DNA of 64,000 nt from Candidatus Thiodubiliella sp. (GCA_029237605.1 JAQRGB010000001.1:436407-500406); one strand, 5' to 3'. Shown: positions 47,631-59,487, counted from the first letter of the stretch. Numbers and translations: made by a program. Notes: a model not told the origin generated them from the sequence alone.

Positions 47631-48269
47631 CTATTTAGCTTTTTCATCACCCCAAAGTAACTTATGTAACTGTACTTGCAAACGTACATTAAGTTGCTTA
47701 TCTAAAATCCACTGCGCTAATTGCACGGGTTCAACTGTACCAGATACGGGGGAAAATAACACCTCTACTTGCGTTGGATATTGGCTTAGAATATCCACAC
47801 TCCAGTCAAAGTCAGCCCTTGAATCAATGACAAACTTAAGCTGATCTTTGACTTGTAGTTCTTTAATGTTACTATATTTATTTTGTGCTGATTCATTCGA
47901 TGATGGAGTTTTAATATCCATCACAATGGATACGCTTGGATTAATATCTGAAATATCAATACTACCACTGGTTTCAATTGATACCTGATAATTTTCTTTA
48001 ACCAATCTATCCAGCAAAATATGGCAATTAATTTGTGCTAATGGCTCTCCACCAGTTACACACACAAACTTAGTATTGTATTGCCCAATATCAGTCAGTA
48101 TGTCATCAATACTTAATAGATTATTACCTTTAAATGCATACTTGGTGTCACAATATGCACATCGCAGTGGACAACCTGTTAAGCGAATAAACGCTGTCGG
48201 CAAACCAACTTCTCGCGCCTCACCTTGTATAGAATAAAATATTTCGTTAATATTAAGCTCAGTATTCAT
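47631..48269 (-). CDS. queE: 7-carboxy-7-deazaguanine synthase
   Basis: Radical SAM enzyme of queuosine synthesis. Cluster cysteines Cys33, Cys37 and Cys40 are in TGCPLRCAYCDTKYAF, preceded by FYSIQGE and followed by VCVTGGEPLAQ and the SIETSG segment. The length of 212 residues is normal. queC, queD and queF are not in the window. Confidence 0.94.
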   Translation of the reverse strand: MNTELNINEIFYSIQGEAREVGLPTAFIRLTGCPLRCAYCDTKYAFKGNNLLSIDDILTDIGQYNTKFVCVTGGEPLAQINCHILLDRLVKENYQVSIETSGSIDISDINPSVSIVMDIKTPSSNESAQNKYSNIKELQVKDQLKFVIDSRADFDWSVDILSQYPTQVEVLFSPVSGTVEPVQLAQWILDKQLNVRLQVQLHKLLWGDEKAK

Positions 48270-48439
48270 AATCTACGAGAAAATTTCTAAAGGATTTCAT
48301 CATTTCATAAATTAACACAACTTGTAAAACTTTATAAAATAAAAATAGATATCTATCTATATCACTAACATAAGTGAATATTTGTCAATATCATAACTTA
48401 TAGGTGAGACAAAATCAATAATAGTTTTTGCATCACAAT

Positions 48440-48955
48440 TAAAGTCCATTAATTAAAAGATAAAACAATAGAGTGACATTAATAAAGCCACATTATCACA
48501 TAAACAACGCTAATGCCAAAATTACTTACCCAAGATTTAAAGCAAAGTATCTATTTATCCGAAAAATCTCTTACCCATTTCAAACTTTATAGATGCTTTT
48601 AATATTATTGAGCGTGGAATTTTAGAGCTTTGTTTTGGTAATTTTGTTTAAACACAACATCTTTTATAGTTAAAAATGTTTCTCTATTATCTGCACTAAA
48701 TTTTGCATAGCAAAACTCTATTCTGTCAACAATCGCATGCTTAAAATCTAAATTAATGCTTTTTTTAATATTTAAAGAACTTAATATTTTATTAAATACA
48801 GCATGGTTGAAATCAGCATTCTTAGTGAATTTAGCACGGAAAAAATTAACCTCATTAGTGGATTCTGCAATGACAAAATTATTATCTATTAAAAAAAAAT
48901 ACAGCACTTAAAATTACCTGTTTTTAATCTATCGTAAACTTGGCCTTGTGCTAAT
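48440..48955 (-). pseudogene. Decayed pentapeptide-repeat membrane protein
   Basis: An open segment at 48605-48907 has pentapeptide-like NFFRAKFTKNADFNHAVF and a linker NRETFLTIKDVVFKQNYQNKALKFHAQ, which in pentapeptide-repeat membrane proteins comes just before membrane helices. Past its stop the minus strand still reads SDK-stop-ILCFKSWVSNFGISVV, as expected for that part. Upstream, a 9-T run at about 48891-48899 marks a frameshift that would join KTGNFKCCIFF to the segment. It is therefore broken at both ends. Confidence 0.6.
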
Positions 48956-49117
48956 TAAATAATAACTTCTATTGTATTTATAGGTAATAATTCCTTCAGT
49001 ATTATTTACTTTGTAAGTAATTTGATAGTCTTCAGTAGAGTGATCACCATAACTAAAAGTTAAATAGACTTGCCTTTCTTTGGTATTTTTCTCAACGCTT
49101 CTTAATACTTTATTCAT
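48929..49117 (-). CDS. Small protein coupled to uvrB
   Basis: Frame of 62 residues starting [16 protein letters not shown], with ATG overlapping the uvrB stop (ATGA). Rich in Tyr and charged residues with alternating strands ([30 protein letters not shown]). It is not recognised and its end merges into a decayed gene in another frame. The coupling to uvrB supports translation, but it may be a truncated leftover. Confidence 0.4.
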   Translation of the reverse strand: MNKVLRSVEKNTKERQVYLTFSYGDHSTEDYQITYKVNNTEGIITYKYNRSYYLISTRPSLR

Positions 49118-51102
49118 GATAAAAATTGCCCATCTTTAAGTTGTTTGATTTGATTGCGTACATCAGCAGCACGTTCAAATTCTAATTCTTCGGCAAATTG
49201 ATACATTTGTTTTTCTAAAACCTTAAGTTCTTTTGTAAGTTGCACAGGGCTTAATTGTGCCATAGCTTGTGCGTTATACTCTCCTTCAGAGTCTATCATT
49301 TTTGAATTATTATCTAAAATATCAACAATAGGCTTGACCACACTCTTGGGAGCGATACCATTAGTCTGGTTGTGTGCTTCTTGTTTTTCGCGTCGTCGCT
49401 GGGTTTCATTCATTGCTCGACGCATTGAATTGGTGATTTTATCGGCATACAAAATTACATGGCCATTGATATTTCTCGCAGCGCGCCCCATAGTTTGAAT
49501 AAGAGAGCGTTCAGAACGCAAAAAACCTTCTTTATCCGCATCCAAGATAGCCACTAAAGACACTTCTGGTATGTCTAGACCCTCTCTAAGTAGGTTAATG
49601 CCTACTAATACATCAAATATGCCTAGGCGCAAATCACGAATAATTTCTACACGCTCAACGGTATTAATATCAGAGTGCAGATAACGAACTTTGACATTAT
49701 GCTCATTTAGATAATCACTCAACTGCTCAGACATTCGCTTGGTTAGAGTTGTTACTAGAACTCGCTCGCCAACTTCTACACGTTTATGTATTTCACTAAG
49801 TAAGTCATCTACTTGCGTTTCTACCTCACGCACTTCAATATCAGGGTCTAGTAACCCTGTAGGTCTTACCACCTGCTCGGCAATCCTACTTGAAACATCT
49901 AATTCATACTGTGCAGGCGTGGCTGAAACTAAAATGCATTGATTGATTTTACTTTCAAACTCACTAAACTTTAGTGGGCGATTATCTAGCGCTGATGGTA
50001 GCCTAAAGCCGAACTCAACCAAGGTTTTTTTGCGTGCCCTATCGCCGTTATACATACCACCGATCTGACTTGCAGTCACATGGGACTCGTCCAAAATTAC
50101 CAGTGCGTCTTGGGGCAAATAATCCAGCAGTGTTGGTGGTGGCTGCCCTTCTTTTTTATCTGATAGATAACGTGAATAATTCTCAATACCATTACAATAA
50201 CCCAACTCGCGCATCATCTCAATATCCATATGTACTCGCTGCGTTAAGCGCTGTTCTTCCACTAATTTATTAGCTGATAGCAATTCCTTACGACGCACTT
50301 TAAGTTCGTCTTTGATATTATCTAACATATTTAAAATTTTAGACTTGGGTGTGACATAATGTGTTTGTGGGTATACCGTTACTCGTTGTAGTAATTTGAG
50401 TTTTTTACCAGTCAATGGATCAAACCAATGAATCGCTTCTATTTCATCATCAAACATTTCAATTCGCAAAGCCTCTTCTTCTGAATCTGCAGGGAATATA
50501 TCAATAACTTCACCCTTTACTCTAAAATTACCGCGCATCAAACTAGCATCATTACGCGTATATTGCATTTGTGACAAACGCGACAAAATATCACGCTGAT
50601 TGATAACCTCACCAATGCTTAAATGTAACAACATTTTCATATAACTTTCAGGGTCACCCAAACCATAAATAGCTGAAACACTGGCAATAATAATTACATC
50701 ATCTCGCTCCAACAATGCTTTAGTAGCCGACAGACGCATTTGCTCAATTTGAGCATTAATTGAGGAATCTTTTTCAATATAAGTATCACTCGCTGGTACA
50801 TATGCCTCAGGCTGATAATAATCATAATAAGAAACAAAATATTCTACTGCATTATTCGGGAAAAATGCCTTCATTTCACTATATAACTGTGCTGCAAGGG
50901 TTTTGTTGGGTGCCATAATCAAGCTAGCTCGTTTGGTTTGCTTAATTACATTTGCCAAAGTGAAAGTTTTGCCTGAGCCTGTTACACCTAAGAGTGTCTG
51001 AAACTTCTCACCAGCATTAATACCACTAACTAAGGACTTAATTGCCTTTGGCTGATCTCCCATTGGGGAAAAATTAGATTTTAGTTGAAATTTCTTACCC
51101 AC
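49114..51102 (-). CDS. uvrB: Excinuclease ABC subunit B
   Basis: DNA damage-verifying helicase of nucleotide excision repair. Walker A ([13 protein letters not shown]), the beta-hairpin region [33 protein letters not shown], motifs V and VI ([15 protein letters not shown] and QTMGRAARN) and the C-terminal UVR domain ([27 protein letters not shown]) are present. The length of 662 residues is normal. Confidence 0.97.
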   Translation of the reverse strand: MGKKFQLKSNFSPMGDQPKAIKSLVSGINAGEKFQTLLGVTGSGKTFTLANVIKQTKRASLIMAPNKTLAAQLYSEMKAFFPNNAVEYFVSYYDYYQPEAYVPASDTYIEKDSSINAQIEQMRLSATKALLERDDVIIIASVSAIYGLGDPESYMKMLLHLSIGEVINQRDILSRLSQMQYTRNDASLMRGNFRVKGEVIDIFPADSEEEALRIEMFDDEIEAIHWFDPLTGKKLKLLQRVTVYPQTHYVTPKSKILNMLDNIKDELKVRRKELLSANKLVEEQRLTQRVHMDIEMMRELGYCNGIENYSRYLSDKKEGQPPPTLLDYLPQDALVILDESHVTASQIGGMYNGDRARKKTLVEFGFRLPSALDNRPLKFSEFESKINQCILVSATPAQYELDVSSRIAEQVVRPTGLLDPDIEVREVETQVDDLLSEIHKRVEVGERVLVTTLTKRMSEQLSDYLNEHNVKVRYLHSDINTVERVEIIRDLRLGIFDVLVGINLLREGLDIPEVSLVAILDADKEGFLRSERSLIQTMGRAARNINGHVILYADKITNSMRRAMNETQRRREKQEAHNQTNGIAPKSVVKPIVDILDNNSKMIDSEGEYNAQAMAQLSPVQLTKELKVLEKQMYQFAEELEFERAADVRNQIKQLKDGQFLS

Positions 51103-51160
51103 TACATAGTTTTTTCATTATCATAACTGAATAATTTTAATCTATTTTTTACTATTAATC

Positions 51161-52336
51161 ATGTCAGACTTCCTTTCCAATAGAGTTCAAAAGATCAGAC
51201 CTTCTGCTACCCTTGCTGTTAGCGCTAAAGCCAATGAATTAAAAAATCAAGGTATTCAAATCGTGTCAATGGGATCAGGTGAGCCGGATTTTGACACACC
51301 TAAAAATATTCAACAAGCAGGTATAGCTGCTATTAAAAGTGGGCAAACTCGCTACACAGCAATTGACGGTACGCCTGAGTTAAAAAATGCGATTATCGGC
51401 AAGTTCAAGCACGAAAATAACTTGGATTACACTGCTACTGAAGTAATAGTGTCATCTGGTGGTAAACAGGTATTTTATAACCTGTGTCAAGCTGTACTTA
51501 ATACTGGCGATGAAGTGCTTATCCCTTCGCCTTATTGGGTGAGTTACCCTGATATGGTAATTTTGGCGAATGCCACGCCAATTATAATTGAGACTGGTTT
51601 AGAGCAAAATTTTAAAATAACTCCTGAGCAACTAGAAAGTAGTATTACTGACAAAACTAAACTATTTGTAATTAATAGCCCCTCTAACCCAACAGGTGTA
51701 GTTTATTCTAAAATAGAATTACAATCACTTGCAATAGTATTAAAAAAACATCCTCAAGTTTTAATTATTACTGACGATATCTATGAACATATCCGCTGGA
51801 ATGACGATAATTTTGTAAATATAATCATGGCTGATAACGAACTAAAAGAACGCACCATTATTCTAAATGGTGTTTCTAAAGCTTATGCAATGACTGGCTG
51901 GCGTATTGGTTATGGTGCAGGCCCAAAAGACATTATCAAGGCAATGAAAAAAATACAAGGACAATCAACTTCAAGCCCTTGTTCTATTGCCCAAGCGGCA
52001 GCATTAGAAGCATTAAATGGCGAGCAAAGTATTATCAATACTATGGTGTCTGCCTTTAAGGGACGTCATGACTTTATTGTTGATGCACTTAACACCATTA
52101 ATGGTGTTAAGTGTCCTAAATCTCAAGGTGCGTTCTATTCATTTCCATACGTAGAAGGCTTAATTAAGCGCTTAGGCTTAAAAGATGATGTGGAGCTCTC
52201 TACCTATTGCTTAGAAAAGCTCAATATTGCTTTAGTTCCTGGCTCTGCTTTTGGCGCTCCAGGTTATGTGCGCTTCTCATTTGCCACCAGTATAGACAAT
52301 ATAAAGCAAGCCATTAAAAGACTAAGCGAAGTTTAG
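51161..52336 (+). CDS. aspC: Aspartate aminotransferase
   Basis: Class I PLP aminotransferase of the I-gamma (AatA-like) subgroup. It opens RVQKIRPSATLAVSAKANEL, has SMGSGEPDFDTP, NSPSNPTGVVY, and the PLP-lysine segment NGVSKAYAMTGWRIGYGAGP. At 391 residues it converges with glnS. Glutamate-prephenate activity is also possible in this subgroup. Confidence 0.9.
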   Translation: MSDFLSNRVQKIRPSATLAVSAKANELKNQGIQIVSMGSGEPDFDTPKNIQQAGIAAIKSGQTRYTAIDGTPELKNAIIGKFKHENNLDYTATEVIVSSGGKQVFYNLCQAVLNTGDEVLIPSPYWVSYPDMVILANATPIIIETGLEQNFKITPEQLESSITDKTKLFVINSPSNPTGVVYSKIELQSLAIVLKKHPQVLIITDDIYEHIRWNDDNFVNIIMADNELKERTIILNGVSKAYAMTGWRIGYGAGPKDIIKAMKKIQGQSTSSPCSIAQAAALEALNGEQSIINTMVSAFKGRHDFIVDALNTINGVKCPKSQGAFYSFPYVEGLIKRLGLKDDVELSTYCLEKLNIALVPGSAFGAPGYVRFSFATSIDNIKQAIKRLSEV

Positions 52337-52351
52337 AAAGTAGTTGTGTAA

Positions 52352-54022
52352 TTAACTGCTCCAAGCATCCCTTAAAGCAACTGTTTTATTAAAGACTAAG
52401 TTATCGTTTGTTTCGTTATCACGACAAAAATAACCTTCACGTTCAAACTGATAAGCCACTTCAGGTGTAGCATATTGCATGCTTGGCTCTACTACACCAT
52501 AAGTTACAACTAGTGATTTTGGGTTAAATAATTGCTCAAAATTCTCATTTTTCCCTGGATTCTCAAGTGTAAACAAGCGATCATATAATCTAAATTCTGC
52601 TTTAAGCGCTTTACTCGCCTCAACAAAATGAATAACACCTTTAACTTTACGGCCGTCTTCAGGATTCTTACCTAAAGTATCTGGATCGTAAGTAGCATAT
52701 ACAGTAACCACATTACCATCAAAATCAGTGTCAAAAGTAGTGGCGTTAATAACATAAGCATTACGCAAACGCACTTCCTTATCAATAGCTAACCGTTTAA
52801 ATTTTTTGTTAGGCGCTACTTCTTTAAAATCAGCTCTATCAATATACAACTCTTTAGAAAAGAAAATATCACGCTTACCCATGTCTTCGTTTTGTGGATG
52901 GACTGGTGCCTTGATAATCTCAACTTGAGATTCAGGATAATTTTCAATAATAACTTTAATAGGATCAATCACACCCATAGTACGTTGCGCCACAATATTT
53001 AAATCATCACGCACAGCATTTTCTAAGATTTTCATATCCGTCATACTATCAACTTTAGAAATACCAATACATTCAATAAAATTACGAATACCTGTTGGTG
53101 TATAACCACGACGACGAAGCCCTGATATAGTAGGTAATCTTGGATCATTCCATCCTAATACTAATCTACCTTCTACCAATTGTTGTAATTTACGTTTTGA
53201 CATAACCGTATATTCTAAATTCAATCGTGAAAATTCATATTGATGAGGGCGATTTAGCTTATTAAAATCATCTAAATGCTCCAAAATCCAGTCATATAGA
53301 CGACGATTATCTTGAAATTCAAGTGTACAAAGTGAGTGCGTAACACCTTCTATTGCATCGCTAATACAATGAGCAAAATCATACATTGGATAAATGCGCC
53401 ACTCATTGCCTGTTTGATGATGTTTCTCAAAACGAATACGATATAACGCTGGGTCACGCATACACATAAATGGACTTGTCATGTCAATTTTAGCGCGTAG
53501 CACGCACTCACCCTCTGAAAATTTACCTTTTCTCATTTGTTCGAGTAAAGATATATTTTCTGTAATACTAGTGTCACGATACGGGCTGTCTTTACCAGTT
53601 TGCTTTAGAGTACCGCGATATTCACGAGTTTCTTCTGCATTCAAGAAACAAACATACGCTAATTCTTTATTAATCAGCTCAATCGCATATTCGTAAAACT
53701 TTGGGAAATAATTAGAACTGTATTGAATATCGCCATCCCAATCAAAGCCAAGCCACTTAATATCATTTTTAATAGATTTAATAAATTCTAACTCTTCTTT
53801 AGCAGGATTTGTATCATCAAAACGCAGATTACACTTACCCTTATAGTCTTGTGCCAAGTTAAAATTTAGGCAAATTGATTTAGCATGCCCAATATGTAAA
53901 TAACCATTTGGCTCTGGTGGGAAGCGTGTTTGAATTACACTATGCAGGCCAGAATCTAGATCGTTATTAATCTGATGACGAATAAAATTAATGTGTTTAT
54001 CTATTAAATTTGTATCATTCAT
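52352..54022 (-). CDS. glnS: Glutaminyl-tRNA synthetase
   Basis: Class I synthetase. The HIGH motif is in [17 protein letters not shown] and the KMSKS-type motif is [11 protein letters not shown]; the acceptor-binding segment [11 protein letters not shown] and C-terminal beta-barrels are complete. At 556 residues it is normal for GlnS. Its tRNA-Gln(TTG) is at 33959. Confidence 0.96.
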   Translation of the reverse strand: MNDTNLIDKHINFIRHQINNDLDSGLHSVIQTRFPPEPNGYLHIGHAKSICLNFNLAQDYKGKCNLRFDDTNPAKEELEFIKSIKNDIKWLGFDWDGDIQYSSNYFPKFYEYAIELINKELAYVCFLNAEETREYRGTLKQTGKDSPYRDTSITENISLLEQMRKGKFSEGECVLRAKIDMTSPFMCMRDPALYRIRFEKHHQTGNEWRIYPMYDFAHCISDAIEGVTHSLCTLEFQDNRRLYDWILEHLDDFNKLNRPHQYEFSRLNLEYTVMSKRKLQQLVEGRLVLGWNDPRLPTISGLRRRGYTPTGIRNFIECIGISKVDSMTDMKILENAVRDDLNIVAQRTMGVIDPIKVIIENYPESQVEIIKAPVHPQNEDMGKRDIFFSKELYIDRADFKEVAPNKKFKRLAIDKEVRLRNAYVINATTFDTDFDGNVVTVYATYDPDTLGKNPEDGRKVKGVIHFVEASKALKAEFRLYDRLFTLENPGKNENFEQLFNPKSLVVTYGVVEPSMQYATPEVAYQFEREGYFCRDNETNDNLVFNKTVALRDAWSS

Positions 54023-54123
54023 TCTATAAGATATCTTGCTAAAAATTAAGTGTTAAATTATACCAAACATAAGCTTATTAAGCATTCTCAAACACAAATA
54101 ATAAAACTTAATATTATCAAATA

Positions 54124-55485
54124 TTAAGTATTTTCAGACATATATTGCAACGCCTGATACAAATACTCTACCGATATTACCTTAAGTCCTTTGATTGATT
54201 TCTTAGGGGTATTTGCCTTAGGAATAATGGCAATCTTAAAACCATGTTTTTGTGCCTCTGCTAAACGCTCATTAGCATTATAAACTGGTCGCACTTCACC
54301 TGTTAAACCAACTTCGCCAAAAGCAATCCAATCTTTAGGAATAACTTTGTTTCTTAGACTTGACATAATAGTAAGCATCACTACTAAATCTGATGCAGTT
54401 TCATTAACCTTAACGCCACCTACAACATTCATAAATACATCCTGATCAAAAGTTACAATGCCACCATGTTTATGCAATATAGCCAATTGCAAGGAAAGGC
54501 GATTTTGATCTAGCCCCACGCTGACACGCTTATGGTTGCCGCTAGATTGATCAACTAATGCTTGTACTTCAATCATTAGTGGTCTAGTTGCCTCACGTGC
54601 TACCATCACCATTGACCCAGGTAATGGCGTAGCTTGATTAGACAAAAATATCGCCGACGGGTTCTCTACTTGCTTAAGCCCAGTCTCACTCATTGCAAAT
54701 ACACTAATTTCATTCACTGCACCAAAGCGGTTTTTTACCGCACGTATTATGCGATAACGCCCACCTGCATCACCTTCAAAATACAAAACACAATCCACCA
54801 TATGTTCTAAAATCCTAGGTCCTGCTAACGCACCATCTTTAGTAACATGCCCAATCATCAGTAAAATAGTATTGGTTTTCTTGGCATATTGTGTGAATTG
54901 TGCAGCGCAATCTCGCACTTGCGTTACCGAACCTGGTACTGAAGTTGAGGCGCTAGACACCATTGTTTGAATAGAGTCAATCACAATGACTTTTGGCTTA
55001 ATTTCTTTAGCAAATTTAATAATTATTTCTAAATGTGTTTCGTTTAACAAAAAAATATCTTCTTTTATGCCTAGGCGAGCAGCACGATCGCTGACTTGCT
55101 GTGATGATTCTTCGCCACTCACATATAAAGCGCTATGCTCTTTGTTAATCTCTGCCATTGCTTGCAAAATAAGAGTTGATTTGCCAATGCCAGGGTCGCC
55201 ACCAATCAGTACCACGCAACCATCAACCAAACCACCACCCAAAGTACGGTCAAGCTCGCCTAACCCTGTTGTTATTCTTTCTTTATTTTCAAACTTAATA
55301 TCTGATAATTTTTGTACTCTTGAATACGGCAAGTCTTGTAAACTTTCTAGTTTTGAAGTACTAATTTTAGACGTAAGTACTTTTTCCAAAGTATTCCAAG
55401 TCTGGCATTCTAAACATCTACCTACCCATTGAGGATGCGCTGCACCACATTCTCTACAAATAAATTCTAATTTATTTTTTGACAT
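54124..55485 (-). CDS. radA: DNA repair protein RadA
   Basis: RecA-like branch-migration helicase. The N-terminal zinc finger uses Cys10, Cys13, Cys24 and Cys27, Walker A is GGDPGIGKST, the RadA-specific KNRFG motif is present (AVKNRFGAVNEI), and a Lon-protease-like C-terminal domain follows (VNETASDLVVMLTIMSS, WIAFGEVGLTGEVRPV). The length of 453 residues is normal. Confidence 0.96.
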   Translation of the reverse strand: MSKNKLEFICRECGAAHPQWVGRCLECQTWNTLEKVLTSKISTSKLESLQDLPYSRVQKLSDIKFENKERITTGLGELDRTLGGGLVDGCVVLIGGDPGIGKSTLILQAMAEINKEHSALYVSGEESSQQVSDRAARLGIKEDIFLLNETHLEIIIKFAKEIKPKVIVIDSIQTMVSSASTSVPGSVTQVRDCAAQFTQYAKKTNTILLMIGHVTKDGALAGPRILEHMVDCVLYFEGDAGGRYRIIRAVKNRFGAVNEISVFAMSETGLKQVENPSAIFLSNQATPLPGSMVMVAREATRPLMIEVQALVDQSSGNHKRVSVGLDQNRLSLQLAILHKHGGIVTFDQDVFMNVVGGVKVNETASDLVVMLTIMSSLRNKVIPKDWIAFGEVGLTGEVRPVYNANERLAEAQKHGFKIAIIPKANTPKKSIKGLKVISVEYLYQALQYMSENT

Positions 55486-55695
55486 TATTTCAACATACCT
55501 TTTTCAAAAATTAAACTATCAAATAGCGTGTATTCTAATAATTTATCATCACAAATACTTAAAATAAGAATTAAAAGTAAAAAGCTTATTTTTAAAAAAC
55601 TTCCGAATTGATAAAAAATAGTATTTTTATAATTATGCATACCTATATTTTTTTTAAAAATTTTATGCTGGAATTTATAATAATATAAAAGTTTA

Positions 55696-56145
55696 TTATT
55701 TCATAAGTTTGTCAATTTCTTTTCTAAAGGCTTCTATATCTTGAAATTGACGATATACTGAAGCAAAACGAATATAAGCCACTTCATCAAGTGCTTTTAA
55801 CTCTATCATAACCCATTCTCCAATTTTATTAGAAGACACCTCATGTTCAGATTGAGTTCTAAGATTATGTATAATATTATGCACTGAGGTTTCAATTTGT
55901 GCGACATTAATTGGGCGTTTTTCTAGAGCTTTAAGTATTCCATAACGTAGTTTATCTTCATCAAAAGATTCGCGAACGCCGTCTCTTTTGATTAGCCTTG
56001 GTAGGTTTAAGTCAACTGTTTCACGCGTCAAATATCGTTCATTGCAAGCACTACACTCTCGTCTTCTACGTACCTGCGCACCATTAGCAACTAAACGCGT
56101 TTCCAAAACTTTGGTTTCATCAGACTGGCAAAATGGGCAACGCAT
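55696..56145 (-). CDS. nrdR: Transcriptional repressor NrdR
   Basis: Zinc-finger and ATP-cone repressor of ribonucleotide reductase genes. The N-terminal zinc ribbon is CPFCQSDETKV with CSACNERYLTRE, and the ATP cone begins PRLIKRDGVRESFDEDKL. The length of 149 residues is normal. It follows glyA by 8 nt, as is common in gammaproteobacteria. No nrd genes are in the window. Confidence 0.95.
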   Translation of the reverse strand: MRCPFCQSDETKVLETRLVANGAQVRRRRECSACNERYLTRETVDLNLPRLIKRDGVRESFDEDKLRYGILKALEKRPINVAQIETSVHNIIHNLRTQSEHEVSSNKIGEWVMIELKALDEVAYIRFASVYRQFQDIEAFRKEIDKLMK

Positions 56146-56153
56146 TGATTAAT

Positions 56154-57407
56154 CTATTTATAAACTGGATGTTTAGTGCAAAGCATAGTAACCTTAACTC
56201 GAACTTCATCAATCACTGATTGATTATTATGGTCATCGCAAATATCACACATCATTGATGCTAATTCCTCGCACTCCTTTTTACCAAAACCACGCGTTGT
56301 TACTGCTGGCGTACCAATACGAATACCGCTAGTAACAAATGGCGAATGTGGGTCATTTGGAACAGTGTTCATATTTACAGTAATGTGTGCATTGCCCAAA
56401 GCAGCATCTATCTCTTTACCTGTTAGCCCTTGTTCGATAAAACTAACTAAAAATAGATGGTTGTCAGTGCCACCTGAAACCACAACAAAGCCTCGCTCAA
56501 TAAAAATATTTGCCATAGCTTGTGCATTGACTTTAACTTGCTTTTGATAATCCTTGTAATCATCACTCATCGCCTCTTTGAAGCTTACCGCCTTAGCAGC
56601 GATAATATGCATAAGCGGGCCGCCTTGAATACCAGGAAAAATTGCAGAATTAAGCTTATTCTCAATTTCTTTATTAGAACGCGCTAAAATCAAACCACCG
56701 CGTGGACCACGCAAAGTCTTATGTGTAGTAGTAGTGGTGACATCAGCAATGCCAACTGGTGATGGATATTCGCCTGCTGCAATCAAGCCAGCCACATGCG
56801 CCATATCAACCATTAAATAAGCATTGATATTGTCAGATATATTTCTAAAACGTTGCCAATCTACTACACGAGAATATGCGGAAAAACCTGCAATAATCAT
56901 TTTAGGATTATGTTCTTTAGCAAGACGTTCAACTTCGTCATAATCAATCTCACCTGTTTTAATATTTAATCCATACTGAATGGCGTTAAAATTCTTACCT
57001 GAGAATGATGGCGCCGCACCATGTGTCAAATGCCCACCATGCGCTAAACTCATGCCTAAAATTGTATCACCTGGTGTTAATAATGCTTGATAAACTGCCG
57101 CATTTGCCTGACTACCAGAATGCGGTTGAACATTAGCATAATCTGCGCTAAATAACTCCTTAGCACGATCAATCGCTAAACATTCTACAACATCTACATG
57201 CTCACAACCACCATAATAACGCTTACCTGGGTATCCTTCAGCATATTTATTAGTGAGTTGAGAGCCTTGTGCTTCCATTACCGCAAGTGAAGTATAATTT
57301 TCACTAGCAATTAATTCAATATACACTTCTTGACGCTCTTCTTCTTCTTTAATTGCATTTGCAATATCACTATCTACTTTGGCTAGATTTTGAGACTTTT
57401 CGAACAT
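56154..57407 (-). CDS. glyA: Serine hydroxymethyltransferase
   Basis: PLP enzyme converting serine and tetrahydrofolate to glycine and methylene-THF. Signatures are [54 protein letters not shown] and the PLP lysine in [14 protein letters not shown]. The length of 417 residues is normal. It is followed by nrdR. No glycine riboswitch is visible upstream. Confidence 0.97.
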   Translation of the reverse strand: MFEKSQNLAKVDSDIANAIKEEEERQEVYIELIASENYTSLAVMEAQGSQLTNKYAEGYPGKRYYGGCEHVDVVECLAIDRAKELFSADYANVQPHSGSQANAAVYQALLTPGDTILGMSLAHGGHLTHGAAPSFSGKNFNAIQYGLNIKTGEIDYDEVERLAKEHNPKMIIAGFSAYSRVVDWQRFRNISDNINAYLMVDMAHVAGLIAAGEYPSPVGIADVTTTTTHKTLRGPRGGLILARSNKEIENKLNSAIFPGIQGGPLMHIIAAKAVSFKEAMSDDYKDYQKQVKVNAQAMANIFIERGFVVVSGGTDNHLFLVSFIEQGLTGKEIDAALGNAHITVNMNTVPNDPHSPFVTSGIRIGTPAVTTRGFGKKECEELASMMCDICDDHNNQSVIDEVRVKVTMLCTKHPVYK

Positions 57408-57499
57408 AATTATTCCTTAAAATTATTTAAAGCTAAGATTTAAATTTTAACCACTAATCAAGTTAAAATTATAATAATTAATATTTTTTTATAAAAAAA

Positions 57500-58615
57500 A
57501 TGATACATTTTGGAAAAATATCACAGCAACAATTCTTAAGAGAATATTGGCAAAAAAAACCTTTGCTAATCAAACAAGCTTTACCAAATTTTATTTCACC
57601 GATTACACCTGATGAATTAGCTGGTTTATCGCTTGAAAAAGAATTTGAATCGCGCTTAATAACAGGCTCTATAGACTCTAAAAAGTGGTCACTACGCAAT
57701 GGACCTTTTATCGAACAAGATTTTTTAGCGACGCACAGCAATCCTAACCTGGCACAACAAGATTGGACGCTACTAGTACAAGGCGTTGATAGACATATTG
57801 ATGCAGTGCATAATCTTATTACAGAATTTGATTTTATACCTCGTTGGCGTTTTGACGATGTGATGATTTCATATGCTGCCATAGGCGGTAGTGTTGGGCC
57901 ACACTTTGATCATTATGATGTGTTTTTATTACAAGGTACAGGTAAACGTCGCTGGCATATTAGTACACAAGATTGTGAACTAGATAATTACTTAAAAAGT
58001 GTGCCGCTCAGGATTATGGATAAATTCAACACCGAACAAACATTTGACGTTGTTCCAGGTGATGTGTTATATATACCACCTAAAATAGCGCATCACGGTA
58101 TAAGCCTTGATAATAACTGCACCACTTTATCCTTTGGTTACCGTGCATACAGTACACAAGAGTTGTTTGAATTTATCGACAAACCTTGTTCTAATAAATT
58201 GACTGATACTTATTATCAAGATCCACAGTGGGATAATACTGAGCAACCTGCTCTGATTCCTGATAGTGCCATTCAACAGGCACAAATTTTGCTAGGTATT
58301 GACGCTGTGCAATTTGCTAAATTTGTCACAAAACTAGACATATTAGACATTCAAAACTTACAACTATTTAAATATAACAATCAAGATGAATGTTTTGATT
58401 CACAGAGCAATTACCAACTCCACCCTGTGTGTAAAATTGCTTACCTGCAAGAAAATGATTCCGTTAAAGTATTTATCAACGGTGAAGAGATTAAGTTTAA
58501 TGGAGCTAATAACAAAGTATTAATGGATTTTTGCGACAAACGAACAGTTAACCAGCTGCGTTACCCAAAACTTTCCAAACAACTATTTGACCAAAATATA
58601 ATACTTTCAATTTAA
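57500..58615 (+). CDS. roxA: Ribosomal protein L16 3-hydroxylase
   Basis: JmjC-type Fe(II)/2-oxoglutarate oxygenase that hydroxylates an arginine of L16 (YcfD/RoxA). The N terminus has FLREYWQKKPLLIKQA, the iron site is GPHFDHYDVFLLQGTGKRRW (His-x-Asp) with a distal His in PPKIAHHGISL, and the C-terminal half is the winged-helix dimer region. The length of 371 residues is normal. It is 2 nt before the broken EamA gene. Confidence 0.92.
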   Translation: MIHFGKISQQQFLREYWQKKPLLIKQALPNFISPITPDELAGLSLEKEFESRLITGSIDSKKWSLRNGPFIEQDFLATHSNPNLAQQDWTLLVQGVDRHIDAVHNLITEFDFIPRWRFDDVMISYAAIGGSVGPHFDHYDVFLLQGTGKRRWHISTQDCELDNYLKSVPLRIMDKFNTEQTFDVVPGDVLYIPPKIAHHGISLDNNCTTLSFGYRAYSTQELFEFIDKPCSNKLTDTYYQDPQWDNTEQPALIPDSAIQQAQILLGIDAVQFAKFVTKLDILDIQNLQLFKYNNQDECFDSQSNYQLHPVCKIAYLQENDSVKVFINGEEIKFNGANNKVLMDFCDKRTVNQLRYPKLSKQLFDQNIILSI

Positions 58616-58617
58616 TA

Positions 58618-59316
58618 ATGCCAGCAATACTTGTATTTTTATCTGTCGTTGCCATTTGGTCAGCTACCCCACTTGCGATTGTTTGGTCAACACTCGTCGC
58701 CAGCCATAGTTTTGGTGTTATTTCAAGAATGATAATTGGACTCTGGGCGTCTGTTTATTGTTACTACTAATAAAAAGACAGAAACTAACGTTAACACCAT
58801 TAAGCCTGTGGAACTATTTCTATGCAGGCTTAGGTGTGTTTATAACCATGAGTTTAGTTTATTACGCCTCGCAAAATTTGGCCTCTGGCATTATCTCTAT
58901 TGCATTCGGCTTAATGCCTATTATGACTGGTGTATTTGCACTTATATTACTCAAAGATAAATTTTTTAGCTTTAATAAAATGATTGATCTGTTATTGGAC
59001 TTAAGTGCTACTTTATTTATTATCGTATGGTTTTTAAGTAAATCTACAATCCCCATTATTACTATGAAAGCCACACTGTCTATTGGCTATCTGTCTATAT
59101 TTGGCTCAGTTATTGGCTTTATGTCTTATTACTATTTAATCAAACATGCTAGCGTAAGAGTAGTCAGTATCGTGCCACTAATAACCCCCTGTTTTTGCTT
59201 TATTGTTAGGTTCGTCGCTTAATAATGAAGCGATTACACCTAATAAATTTAAGTGGCATTGGCTTGTATTAATTGGCTTGGGATATTACGAATATGGCAC
59301 AAAGAAAGTTAAATAA
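58618..59316 (+). pseudogene. EamA/DMT-family transporter, frameshifted
   Basis: The reading begins MPAILVFLSVVAIWSATPLAIVW at 58618, shifts by one base near 58735 into TLGVCLLLLLIKRQK, continues as a membrane protein (FGLMPIMTGVFALILLKDKF, the DMT signature), and shifts again near 59200 into LLGSSLNNEAITPNKFKWHW. Together these give an EamA protein of about 230 residues with several helices, shorter than the usual 290. Two frameshifts make it a pseudogene unless they are sequencing errors. Confidence 0.8.
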
Positions 59317-59487
59317 GATTGTGTTATTTACCAATAAACACTGGAGAACCAAACTTCAATCATTAAGTAAATATAGCCAAAATAGAATAATTTAACACCA
59401 CTTTGACTCTTATCAATAGTATTATGCAAATTACTACTTTGTAAAAAATACTAGTAGCATGATTATAATTTTCATCAATAAATTCAC

